From the NCBI GenBank assembly GCA_031254155.1, contig JAIRVA010000357.1, positions 1 to 6,681 of the forward strand: DNA of 6,681 nt. Direction: 5' to 3'. Positions within the stretch are counted from its first letter, which is position 1, and each line of letters opens with the position of its first letter. Shown here one piece after another: positions 1 to 6,193 of the stretch. The position numbers and the translations under genes are program-made. This DNA comes from Propionibacteriaceae bacterium (lineage in GTDB: Bacteria > Actinomycetota > Actinomycetes > Propionibacteriales > Propionibacteriaceae). A model generated the notes under the pieces. That model was not told the DNA's origin, did not search any database, and saw only the letters and a list, made by a program, of their open reading frames with translations.

Positions 1-567
1 GAGTTTGGCAAGGGGGCCGCCCGGCGGCTGCGGCGCGACAAGTTGATCCCGGCGGTGATGTACGGCCACGGCGGTACGCCGGCCCACCTGGCCCTGCCGA
101 CGCACGTCACCACTTTGGCCCTGCGGACGGCCAACGCCCTGCTCGAGATCCGTCTCCCCGGCGAGAAGCCCCAGCTGGCGCTGCCAAAGGCGATCCAGCG
201 CGACCCGGTCCGCGACACGATTGAGCACCTCGACCTCATCATCGTGAAGCGTGGCGAGAAGGTCCACGTCGAGGTACCGTTGCTAGTCACCGGCGAGGTC
301 AAGGGCGAGGCGGTCGTCATCCAGGACCAGACCACGATCATGCTCGAGGTCGAGGCGACCCACATCCCGCCGCACATCGAGATCAGCGTCGAAGGCCAGG
401 AGGTCGGCTACACGGTGACCGCGGCGGATCTGGTCCTGCCCGCCGGCGCCGTCTTCCCCGGCGAGCCCGATGACCTCATTCTGTCCGTCCAGGCCCCGCA
501 GGCCAAGGATATGGGCGAGATCACGGTTGAGGCCGAGGGTGAGGCCGAAGAGGCCACGGAGGAGTAG
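1..567 (+). CDS. rplY: Ribosomal protein L25, Ctc/TL5 form (5' partial)
   Basis: This is a 5S rRNA-binding protein of the large ribosomal subunit, in the longer Ctc/TL5 form found in many Gram-positive bacteria. The reading frame is open from base 1, giving 188 visible residues, so the true start lies upstream, probably by about ten codons. The opening segment FGKGAARRLRRD followed by IPAVMYGHG is the classic L25 N-terminal signature. The first ~95 visible residues are the rRNA-binding beta domain. The rest is the C-terminal CTC beta domain, with SVEGQEVGYTVTAADLVLPAG matching the usual ending of that domain. A short acidic tail (GEAEEATEE) follows. A TTG at 43 is in frame, but starting there would cut off the conserved GKGAARR segment, so it is not the real start. 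The stop is TAG, three bases before pth. Identification is firm; only the 5' end is unknown. Confidence 0.95.
   Translation, partial: EFGKGAARRLRRDKLIPAVMYGHGGTPAHLALPTHVTTLALRTANALLEIRLPGEKPQLALPKAIQRDPVRDTIEHLDLIIVKRGEKVHVEVPLLVTGEVKGEAVVIQDQTTIMLEVEATHIPPHIEISVEGQEVGYTVTAADLVLPAGAVFPGEPDDLILSVQAPQAKDMGEITVEAEGEAEEATEE
558..564 (+). promoter_or_regulatory. Ribosome binding site for pth, inside the L25 gene
   Basis: GGAGGAG lies six bases before the TTG at 571 and within the last codons of the L25 gene. It decides the pth start: the conserved Pth N-terminus leaves no room for a later start, and the L25 stop (565-567) is just upstream. The arrangement suggests that translation of pth is coupled to that of L25. 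Confidence 0.75.
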
Positions 568-570
568 GCC

Positions 571-1170
571 TTGGCGACGTGGCTGGTGGTCGGGCTCGGG
601 AACCCGGGCCCGGCCTACGCGTCCCACCGCCACAACGTCGGAGTGATGGTGGCGCACGAGATCGCCCGGCGGGGGTCGGCCGCCTGGAAGCCGCGCCGGC
701 TCCTCAAGGCGGATGTGGCGGAGGTCCGCGTGAGCCTGGCGGGTGTCAACCAGCCGGCGATCACGGCCGAGCGGGTCATTCTTGCCACCACCCGGACGTA
801 CATGAACGACTCCGGGATCCCCGTCCGGAACCTCGTGGGCGACCTCAGACTCAAACCCGACCACCTCATCGTCGTCCACGACGAACTGGACCTCGACCTC
901 GGCCAGTTGCGCGCCAAGTCCGGCGGTGGCGACAACGGGCACAACGGGCTCAAGTCCATCCGGGCTCTCGCGGGGACGGGCGAGTTCTACCGGGTCCGCG
1001 TCGGTATCGGCCGTCCGCCGGGGCGGATGGAGGTGACCGACTGGGTGTTGACCGGCTTCCGGGCCGCCGAGAAAGACCAGCTCCACGACATGGTGGTCAA
1101 GGCCGCCGACGCGGTCCAGTCCCTGATCCTCGACGGGCTGGAACCGACCCAGTCGCGGTACAACTCCTGA
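571..1170 (+). CDS. pth: Peptidyl-tRNA hydrolase
   Basis: This cytoplasmic enzyme cleaves the ester bond between the peptide and the tRNA in peptidyl-tRNAs that drop off ribosomes, so that the tRNA can be reused. At 199 residues it is close to the usual bacterial Pth length. The start is TTG at 571; the protein opens ATWLVVGLGNPGPAY, as Pth normally does two or three residues in. By alignment in my head to E. coli Pth, the key residues are present: Asn11 (GLGNPG), the catalytic His21 (RHNVG), Asn79 (YMNDSG), Asp104 (HDELDL, the partner of the histidine) and Asn125 (GHNGL). The segment VRVGIGRPPG (143-151) is also typical. The gene follows L25 after three bases and precedes mfd by 23 bases. 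The rplY-pth neighbourhood is common in bacteria and joins two translation functions. Nothing looks broken. Confidence 0.97.
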   Translation: MATWLVVGLGNPGPAYASHRHNVGVMVAHEIARRGSAAWKPRRLLKADVAEVRVSLAGVNQPAITAERVILATTRTYMNDSGIPVRNLVGDLRLKPDHLIVVHDELDLDLGQLRAKSGGGDNGHNGLKSIRALAGTGEFYRVRVGIGRPPGRMEVTDWVLTGFRAAEKDQLHDMVVKAADAVQSLILDGLEPTQSRYNS

Positions 1171-1181
1171 AGCCGCTGGGG

Positions 1182-1187
1182 TAATCT
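1182..1187 (+). promoter_or_regulatory. Possible -10 element for a leaderless mfd transcript
   Basis: TAATCT fits the actinobacterial TAnnnT -10 pattern. A transcript starting seven bases after its last base would begin exactly at the GTG of mfd (1194). No convincing -35 is seen 16-19 bases upstream, and the GTG has no clear Shine-Dalgarno sequence. The match is short and could be chance; mfd may simply be read through from rplY-pth. Confidence 0.3.
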
Positions 1188-1193
1188 GTACGG

Positions 1194-4100
1194 GTGCACG
1201 GTCTGACGCGGCTTATGTCTAGGGAGGAGTCCCTGTGCCGGGCCGTTTCGGCGGCCAGTGTGACGACGCAGGGCGACCTCATCGCGATCCCCGAAGTCAG
1301 GCCTTTCCTCGCCGCGGTCCTCGCCGAAACCAGGCCCCTGCTGCTCGTGACCTCCACCTACCGCGAGGCCGAGGCGGTGGCGGCCGCCGTCACCTCGCTG
1401 CTCGACGCGGATCAGGTCGCCTACTACCCAGCTTGGGAGACCCTGCCCCACGAACGCCTGAGCCCGCGCTCGGACACGGTCGGCCGGCGGTTGGAGGTGC
1501 TCCGCCGCCTCGCCGGCAACGATGAGCGGCCGGCGCCCCGAGTCATCGTCGCACCGGTCCGCTCTCTCCTGCAGCCCCAGGTCCAGGGTCTCGGCGCCAT
1601 GTCGCCGGTGACGATCCGCGTGGGGGAGACGTACGACCTGGACGCCCTCGCCCTCGCCCTAGTCCGCGCCGCCTACGTCCGGACCGATCTGGTCGAGCGG
1701 CGCGGCGAGTTCGCGATCCGGGGCGGGATCGTGGACCTGTTCGCCCCGACCGCCGAGGCACCGGTACGGATCGACTTCTTCGGGGACACCGTCGAGGAGA
1801 TCCGCCAGTTCGCCGTCGCCGACCAGCGGTCGGCGGACGTGTCGCTCGACGAGATCACGGCGACGCCCTGCCGGGAGATGCTGCTGACCGAGACGGTCCG
1901 GGCGAACGCCCGCGCGCTCATCCCGCATCATCCTGAGCTGACCGACATGCTCGACCGGATCGCCGACGGGCACGCGGTCGACGGCATGGAGGCCCTCGCG
2001 CCCGCGCTCACCCCGGGCATGGAGATGTTCACCGACGTCGTGGCCCCCTCAACGCTCGTCCTCGTGTGCGACCCCGAGTTAGTCCGCTCGCGCGCCGCCG
2101 ATCTCAAGGCCACCAGCGAGGAGTTCCTGCACGCGTCGTGGGCCGCCGCCGCCGGGGGCGGCCAGGCCCCGATCGACCTCGGCGCCGCCGCGTACCAGAG
2201 CCTGGGCGAGGTCCGGCAGGCCGCGCTCGCCCGCGGGCTCGCCTGGTGGACCCTCAGCCCGTACGCCGCCGACGAGTCCGTCGTCATCGCCGCGGAACCT
2301 CTGCCCCCGCTCGCTCCGGCGGGTGGCGTTCCCGAGATCGCCCGCCGGGTTGAGGCGGGGGAAACCGTCGTCCTGCTGACCGAGGGGCGCGGGCTCGCCC
2401 AGCGGTTCCGGGACGTGTTGACGGAGTCCGGCGTCCCCGCCCACCTCGCCGAACGGGCGGCCGCCGAGCCCGGGCCCGGCCTCGTCACGATCCTGCGGGG
2501 CGACTTCACCCGCGGACTCCACGTCCCCGCCCTCAATCTGACCGTGTTCACCGCGGCCGACCTGGCGGGTGCCCAGACGGCGGACAAGCGGGACCGCCGC
2601 CTGCCCACCCGGCGCAAGAAAGAGGTCGACCCGCTCAGCCTGACCGCTGGCGATCTCGTCGTCCACGACGCCCATGGGGTTGGCCGGTACCACGAGATGA
2701 CGAAGCGGGTGATCGGCGGGATCGAACGCGAGTACCTTGTCATCGAGTACGCCGCCAGCAAGCGGGGCCAGCCGGGCGACCGGCTCTTCGTCCCCATGGA
2801 CCAGCTCAATCTCATCACCCGGTACGTCGGTGGCGAGGACCCCGCCCTTGACCGCCTGGGGGGTGCCGACTGGTCGCGGCGCAAGGCCCGCGCCCGCAAG
2901 GCCGTCCGGGAGATCGCGCGCGAACTCGTCCAGTTGTACGCGGCCCGCCAGGCCGCGACCGGCTTCGCCTTCTCACCCGACACCGAGTGGCAGAAGGAGA
3001 TGGAGGATACCTTCACCTTCGTCGAGACGCCGGACCAGTTGGCCTGCATCGACGAGGTGAAGCATGACATGGAGGCCGTCACCCCGATGGACCGCCTGGT
3101 GTGCGGCGATGTCGGCTACGGCAAGACGGAGATCGCGGTCCGGGCGGCCTTCAAGGCGGCGATGGACGGCAAGCAGGTCGCCGTCCTCGTGCCGACGACG
3201 CTGCTGGTCACCCAGCACTTCGCCACCTTCGCCGGCCGGTTCGCCGGCTTCCCGGTGACCGTCGCACCCCTCTCCCGCTTCCAGACCCCGGCCGAAGAGC
3301 GGAAGACGCTGGCCGGCCTCGCCGACGGGTCGGTGGACGTCGTCATCGGTACCCACCGGTTGTTGAGCCAGGACATTCATTTCCGTGACCTCGGCCTGGT
3401 CATTATCGACGAGGAACAACGTTTTGGTGTCGAGCACAAGGAAGCCCTGAAAAAGCTACGCCTCGACGCCGACATTCTCGCCATGTCCGCCACGCCCATC
3501 CCGCGGACGCTCGAGATGGCGGTCACCGGCATCCGTGAGTTGTCCCAGATCCAGACCCCGCCGGAGGAGCGCCACCCCGTCCTCACGTTCGCCGGGGTGT
3601 ACGACGAGGGCCAGGTGGTCGCCGCCATCCGCCGGGAACTCGCCCGCGAGGGCCAGGCCTTCTACGTCCACAACCGCGTCGAGTCGATCGACCGGCTGGC
3701 CCACCGGATCGCCGAACTGGTCCCCGAGGCTCGCGTCGCGCGCGCCCACGGCAAGATGGGGGAGCGGGAGCTCGAGGCGGTGATGACCGACTTCGTCGAC
3801 CGCCGGTCGGATGTGCTCGTGTGCACGACCATCATCGAGTCGGGTCTGGACATCTCGACCGCGAACACCCTCATCATCGACCGGGCGGACCTGATGGGGC
3901 TCTCCCAGCTCCATCAGATCAGGGGCCGCGTCGGGCGGGGGCGCGACCGGGGGTACGCGTACTTCTTCTACCCGGCCGACAAGGTCTTGACGCCGACCGC
4001 CCACGACCGGCTGGCGACCATGGCCGCCAATACCGACCTGGGCTCGGGCCTGCGGATCGCGATGCGCGACCTGGAAATCCGCGGGTCGGGGAACCTGCTC

Positions 4101-4658
4101 GGCGCTGAGCAATCCGGGCACATCGCCGAGGTGGGTTTCGACCTTTACTTAAGACTTGTTGGCGAGGCGGTCACGGAGTTCAAGAGCGGAACGGAGGCGG
4201 CGGACACCCCCGAGATGCGGGTCGAGATCCCGGTCGAGGCCCACCTGCCCAGCACGTACATCGACTCGGAGCGGTTGCGCCTGGAGATGTACCGCCGCAT
4301 CGCGGGCGCGACGACCGAAGCCGGGCTCGCCGAGGTGCTCGAAGAACTGACGGACCGGTTCGGCGACCCGCCAGCGGTGGTCCGGGCGCTCACCGCCGTC
4401 GCCAAGCTGCGCATCGAGGCTCGTCAGGCGGGGGTGGCCGAGGTTGTGGCCCAGGGGAAGTTTGTCCGGTTCACGCCTACCCAGCCGCTGCCCGACTCCC
4501 GGCGCGCCCGCCTCGCCCGGCTGTACCCCGGCTCCATCGTCAAGCCCGAGGGGTACGTTCTCCTCCCGGCTCCGGGGGTACGGGAGGGGACGCCGCTGGT
4601 CAACGAGGCACTCGTGGCGTGGGTGGGCGACGTGCTCCGGGCGGTCTTCGCCGACTGA
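1194..4658 (+). CDS. mfd: Transcription-repair coupling factor Mfd
   Basis: This ATP-driven DNA translocase finds RNA polymerase stalled at DNA damage, pushes it off and recruits UvrA for nucleotide excision repair. At 1154 residues it is full length (E. coli Mfd is 1148). The order is normal: a UvrB-like N-terminal module (about 40-310, with WETLPHERLSP at 81-91 and RRGEFAIRGGIVDLF at 169-183), a middle linker, the RNA polymerase-interacting domain (about 480-546, starting LTAGDLVVHDAHGVGRY), and a RecG-like helicase core. The core shows Walker A GDVGYGKTE (638-646), DEEQ (739-742), SATPIPRT (765-772), TTIIESGLDI (878-887) and QIRGRVGR (908-915), then the TRG translocation segment (about 949-985) and the C-terminal autoinhibitory D7 domain (about 1005-1154). 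The start is uncertain: GTG 1194 is the first option, ATG 1215 is also in frame, and neither has a good ribosome binding site. All conserved domains lie downstream of both. Runs of A/T-ending codons occur near 3414-3428 and 4143-4160. Confidence 0.97.
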   Translation: MHGLTRLMSREESLCRAVSAASVTTQGDLIAIPEVRPFLAAVLAETRPLLLVTSTYREAEAVAAAVTSLLDADQVAYYPAWETLPHERLSPRSDTVGRRLEVLRRLAGNDERPAPRVIVAPVRSLLQPQVQGLGAMSPVTIRVGETYDLDALALALVRAAYVRTDLVERRGEFAIRGGIVDLFAPTAEAPVRIDFFGDTVEEIRQFAVADQRSADVSLDEITATPCREMLLTETVRANARALIPHHPELTDMLDRIADGHAVDGMEALAPALTPGMEMFTDVVAPSTLVLVCDPELVRSRAADLKATSEEFLHASWAAAAGGGQAPIDLGAAAYQSLGEVRQAALARGLAWWTLSPYAADESVVIAAEPLPPLAPAGGVPEIARRVEAGETVVLLTEGRGLAQRFRDVLTESGVPAHLAERAAAEPGPGLVTILRGDFTRGLHVPALNLTVFTAADLAGAQTADKRDRRLPTRRKKEVDPLSLTAGDLVVHDAHGVGRYHEMTKRVIGGIEREYLVIEYAASKRGQPGDRLFVPMDQLNLITRYVGGEDPALDRLGGADWSRRKARARKAVREIARELVQLYAARQAATGFAFSPDTEWQKEMEDTFTFVETPDQLACIDEVKHDMEAVTPMDRLVCGDVGYGKTEIAVRAAFKAAMDGKQVAVLVPTTLLVTQHFATFAGRFAGFPVTVAPLSRFQTPAEERKTLAGLADGSVDVVIGTHRLLSQDIHFRDLGLVIIDEEQRFGVEHKEALKKLRLDADILAMSATPIPRTLEMAVTGIRELSQIQTPPEERHPVLTFAGVYDEGQVVAAIRRELAREGQAFYVHNRVESIDRLAHRIAELVPEARVARAHGKMGERELEAVMTDFVDRRSDVLVCTTIIESGLDISTANTLIIDRADLMGLSQLHQIRGRVGRGRDRGYAYFFYPADKVLTPTAHDRLATMAANTDLGSGLRIAMRDLEIRGSGNLLGAEQSGHIAEVGFDLYLRLVGEAVTEFKSGTEAADTPEMRVEIPVEAHLPSTYIDSERLRLEMYRRIAGATTEAGLAEVLEELTDRFGDPPAVVRALTAVAKLRIEARQAGVAEVVAQGKFVRFTPTQPLPDSRRARLARLYPGSIVKPEGYVLLPAPGVREGTPLVNEALVAWVGDVLRAVFAD

Positions 4659-4690
4659 CGACGGCACGACGGCGCGGCGGGCCAACTTCA

Positions 4691-4710
4691 GGGCCCTCGA
4701 AGAGGGCGCC
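4691..4710 (+). terminator. GC-rich hairpin after mfd, possible atypical terminator
   Basis: GCCCTC (4693-4698) pairs perfectly with GAGGGC (4702-4707) across a GAA loop, and two further G-C pairs form if G4708 is bulged. It sits 32 bases after the mfd stop. No T-run follows; instead an A6 tract comes next, so it is not a standard intrinsic terminator on the plus strand. On the minus strand the T-run would precede the hairpin, so it does not work that way either. T-less hairpins have been proposed as terminators in actinobacteria, which is the only support for the function. Confidence 0.25.
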
Positions 4711-4721
4711 CCAAAAAATGT

Positions 4722-4752
4722 GTGAGACGTTTCCGGGCCGTCCTGCTAGTAT
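4722..4752 (+). promoter_or_regulatory. Candidate sigma-A type promoter (upstream of two)
   Basis: GTGAGA (4722-4727) matches four of six bases of TTGACA. TAGTAT (4747-4752) fits the TAnnnT -10 pattern. The spacer is 19 bases, on the long side. A transcript would start near 4759 and carry a leader of about 110 bases before the ATG at 4870. It is read by eye only. Confidence 0.35.
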
Positions 4753-4776
4753 GTGCGCAAGTTGGCTATCGGAGTG

Positions 4777-4785
4777 TGGCATAAT
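4777..4785 (+). promoter_or_regulatory. Candidate extended -10 promoter (downstream of two)
   Basis: TGGCATAAT combines a TGn extension with CATAAT, a five-of-six match to TATAAT. There is no good -35 at normal spacing, which extended -10 promoters can do without. It would start transcription near 4792 and leave a leader of roughly 78 bases. It could be an alternative to, or an addition to, the upstream candidate. Confidence 0.4.
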
Positions 4786-4807
4786 CCTTGGTAACAGGGA
4801 CGGGTAC

Positions 4808-4823
4808 GGACCGGACCTGGACC
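4808..4823 (+). repeat. Three GGACC words in the leader
   Basis: GGACC occurs at 4808-4812, 4813-4817 and 4819-4823, the first two directly abutting and the third one base further on. The cluster falls just downstream of the promoter candidates, where an operator or a leader structure could lie. In GC-rich DNA such a short repeat can be chance. Confidence 0.35.
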
Positions 4824-4852
4824 GGGTCAATCGCTTCGCGCCACCACTGTCG

Positions 4853-4859
4853 AAAGGAG
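4853..4859 (+). promoter_or_regulatory. Ribosome binding site of the 431-residue coiled-coil gene
   Basis: AAAGGAG lies ten bases before the ATG at 4870. It is the strongest, best-placed Shine-Dalgarno sequence in the window apart from that of pth, and it fixes the start at 4870. It suggests efficient, independent translation of this gene. Confidence 0.75.
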
Positions 4860-4869
4860 AAAGGTTGCC

Positions 4870-6165
4870 ATGACCGATGCCCTGACTCCTGCTCCGCAGG
4901 GAGAGAGGGAAGACGCTTACGTGGTGCTGACACACGCTCAGAACCTCGCTGATCGCCTGAAGGAAGAGACGGAAGCCGAACTGTTGAGCGCCCAGGACCG
5001 CTGGGAGAAGCTCGCCCACGAGAACCAGGTCGCGGCGGCGTTGCTCGACCAGCGGCGCCGGGAGTCGGAAGCCGTCGTGCTCGCCGCGATGGATCTCGCG
5101 CAGTCTACGGGTGAGTCGATCGTCCGTGACTCCGCCGACAAGGCCCGCAGTATCGCGCGCGAAGCCGAGGGCTTCGTCCAGGAGGTGCTGGACCGGGCGC
5201 GCCACGAGGTGTCGGACGCCCAGACGCGCGCCCAGGAGCGGGAGAAGGCGATCTTCTCAGTCGTGGCCGACTTCGAGTCCGACGCGTACCAGCGCATCAG
5301 CGAGTACCGGACCGCCGTCGACGCCGAGATCAATGCCATGCGGGCCGGTATCGAGGCGGAGAGCCGCCAGCGGCGCGACCAACTGGATCTGGAGGTCGCG
5401 CAGGCGTGGCAGGAGGTCGAGGAGGAACTGCAGCGCCTGTGGGACGCGATGCAGGTCGAGATGGAAGCGACGTGCGTCGCGATCGACAACTCGAAACACC
5501 AGGCCGAGGAAGAAGTGGCCACCCTCCGCCGCGAGGCGCAGGCCGAGTTCGACGCGATCATCGCGGGCGGCCAGGCCCAGTCCCAGGAGCGCCTCGACCA
5601 CGTGTCGCACCAGGTGGCGGTCGCGCAGGAGTCGGTCCAGGCACTGGTGGCGGGCGCGCAGGCGGAGGCCGACGCGATCCGGCGTGAGGTCGACCTGGAA
5701 GTCTCCACGAAGCGTATGGAACTCAACGAGACCTTCCAGGCGATCATGAACCGGGCGAAAACGGACTCCGAGACGTTCCGCAACGAGGCCCAGGCCGAGG
5801 GTGACAGCCTGTTGGAGCGCGCGCGGAGCGATGCCCAGCGGTTGAAGGCCCAGGCTGAAGACCGGATCGCCCGCCAGGAAAGCGCGGCGGCCGAGGCGCG
5901 GGCCCGGGCGATGGCCGAGATGGAAGACTTGCAACGTAGCGTCACCGAGCGGACGGGTCGGTCCCGCCAGGAGGCGATCGATGTGGTGACGCAGGCCCGG
6001 CAGGATGCCGATGCCATCCGCAACGAGGTCCGCGAGTACATGGAGCGGGCCCGCATGGAGGCGGCCACCCTGGCACGCCGCCGCGATAACATAGCTGCCC
6101 AACTGGGTCAGTTGTCGGGAGTTATCGAAGCTTTGGCTGTACCGGAAAATCCGGTAGGAAGTTAA
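4870..6165 (+). CDS. Hendecad-repeat coiled-coil protein, possibly FilP/DivIVA-like
   Basis: I do not recognise this 431-residue protein as a named family member. It is almost entirely charged alpha helix with no signal peptide, membrane segment or catalytic motif. After a short flexible start (about 1-12), much of it follows an 11-residue pattern: small residue (mostly Ala) at position 1, small or beta-branched residue at 5, and Ile/Leu/Val/Phe at 8. Five units can be read at 77-131 and nine consecutive units at 252-350, with register shifts between blocks; 376-397 adds two more. Hendecads make right-handed or nearly straight coiled coils, as in Streptomyces Scy and FilP filament proteins. 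The C-terminal segment (about 402-431, RRRDNIAAQLGQLSGVIEAL) breaks the pattern and resembles tails I associate with actinobacterial DivIVA-domain proteins. There is one cysteine (202). It likely acts as a structural or polarity protein. It probably shares an operon with the gene 28 bases downstream. Similarity to ATP synthase b subunit or SMC arms would be generic coiled-coil similarity. Confidence 0.85.
   Translation: MTDALTPAPQGEREDAYVVLTHAQNLADRLKEETEAELLSAQDRWEKLAHENQVAAALLDQRRRESEAVVLAAMDLAQSTGESIVRDSADKARSIAREAEGFVQEVLDRARHEVSDAQTRAQEREKAIFSVVADFESDAYQRISEYRTAVDAEINAMRAGIEAESRQRRDQLDLEVAQAWQEVEEELQRLWDAMQVEMEATCVAIDNSKHQAEEEVATLRREAQAEFDAIIAGGQAQSQERLDHVSHQVAVAQESVQALVAGAQAEADAIRREVDLEVSTKRMELNETFQAIMNRAKTDSETFRNEAQAEGDSLLERARSDAQRLKAQAEDRIARQESAAAEARARAMAEMEDLQRSVTERTGRSRQEAIDVVTQARQDADAIRNEVREYMERARMEAATLARRRDNIAAQLGQLSGVIEALAVPENPVGS
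6140..6156 (+). repeat. Perfect inverted repeat near the end of the coiled-coil gene
   Basis: TACCGGA (6140-6146) and TCCGGTA (6150-6156) form a perfect seven-base-pair stem with an AAA loop, ending nine bases before the stop codon's last base. No T-run follows, so it is not a standard terminator. It lies upstream of the next gene's start by 37 bases and could be an operator, a processing site or an attenuator, or just a consequence of the codons for VPENPV. Confidence 0.45.
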
Positions 6166-6193
6166 CAACTATGAAGAAAGAGATTGAGGACAC

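Larger units (their letters stand above)
4659..4869 (+). other. Intergenic regulatory region between mfd and the coiled-coil genes
   Basis: This 211-base gap has visibly lower GC in its middle (about 4713-4800) than the flanking genes. From left to right it holds a GC-rich hairpin, an A6 tract (4713-4718), two promoter-like -10 elements, a cluster of three GGACC words (4808-4823) and a strong Shine-Dalgarno sequence before 4870. A short open frame crosses it but has no ribosome binding site and looks non-coding. I read it as the end of the mfd unit and the promoter plus leader of the next one. Confidence 0.6.

Noticed and set aside
283..1086. Long minus-strand open frame (267 residues) across L25 and pth
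   Set aside because: It is antisense to two firmly identified genes; high GC removes stop codons from the opposite strand. The protein is rich in Arg, Gly, Pro and Asp with no recognisable domain.
1928..3082. Minus-strand open frame of 384 residues inside mfd
   Set aside because: It is antisense to conserved mfd domains and its composition (Ser, Arg, Ala-rich) is that of a GC-bias shadow.
4691..4718. Standard intrinsic terminator after mfd
   Set aside because: The hairpin is good but is followed by an A-run, not a T-run, on the plus strand, so only an atypical terminator remains possible.
4718..4873. Small plus-strand frame (51 residues from ATG 4718) ending in an ATGA overlap with the coiled-coil start
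   Set aside because: The overlap with the start at 4870 looks like coupling, but there is no ribosome binding site before 4718 or the ATG at 4751, the frame runs through both promoter candidates, and the protein has no recognisable character.
4938..6092. Minus-strand open frame of 384 residues opposite the coiled-coil gene
   Set aside because: The Ser/Arg/Trp-rich translation is the mirror of GAG/GCG-rich codons in the coiled coil; the plus frame has a proper ribosome binding site and coherent repeats.
4870..6165. ATP synthase b subunit, SMC arm or tropomyosin-like identity for the coiled-coil gene
   Set aside because: No membrane segment for a b subunit and no ATPase head motifs for SMC; shared Ala/Glu/Arg-rich helix composition gives false similarity.
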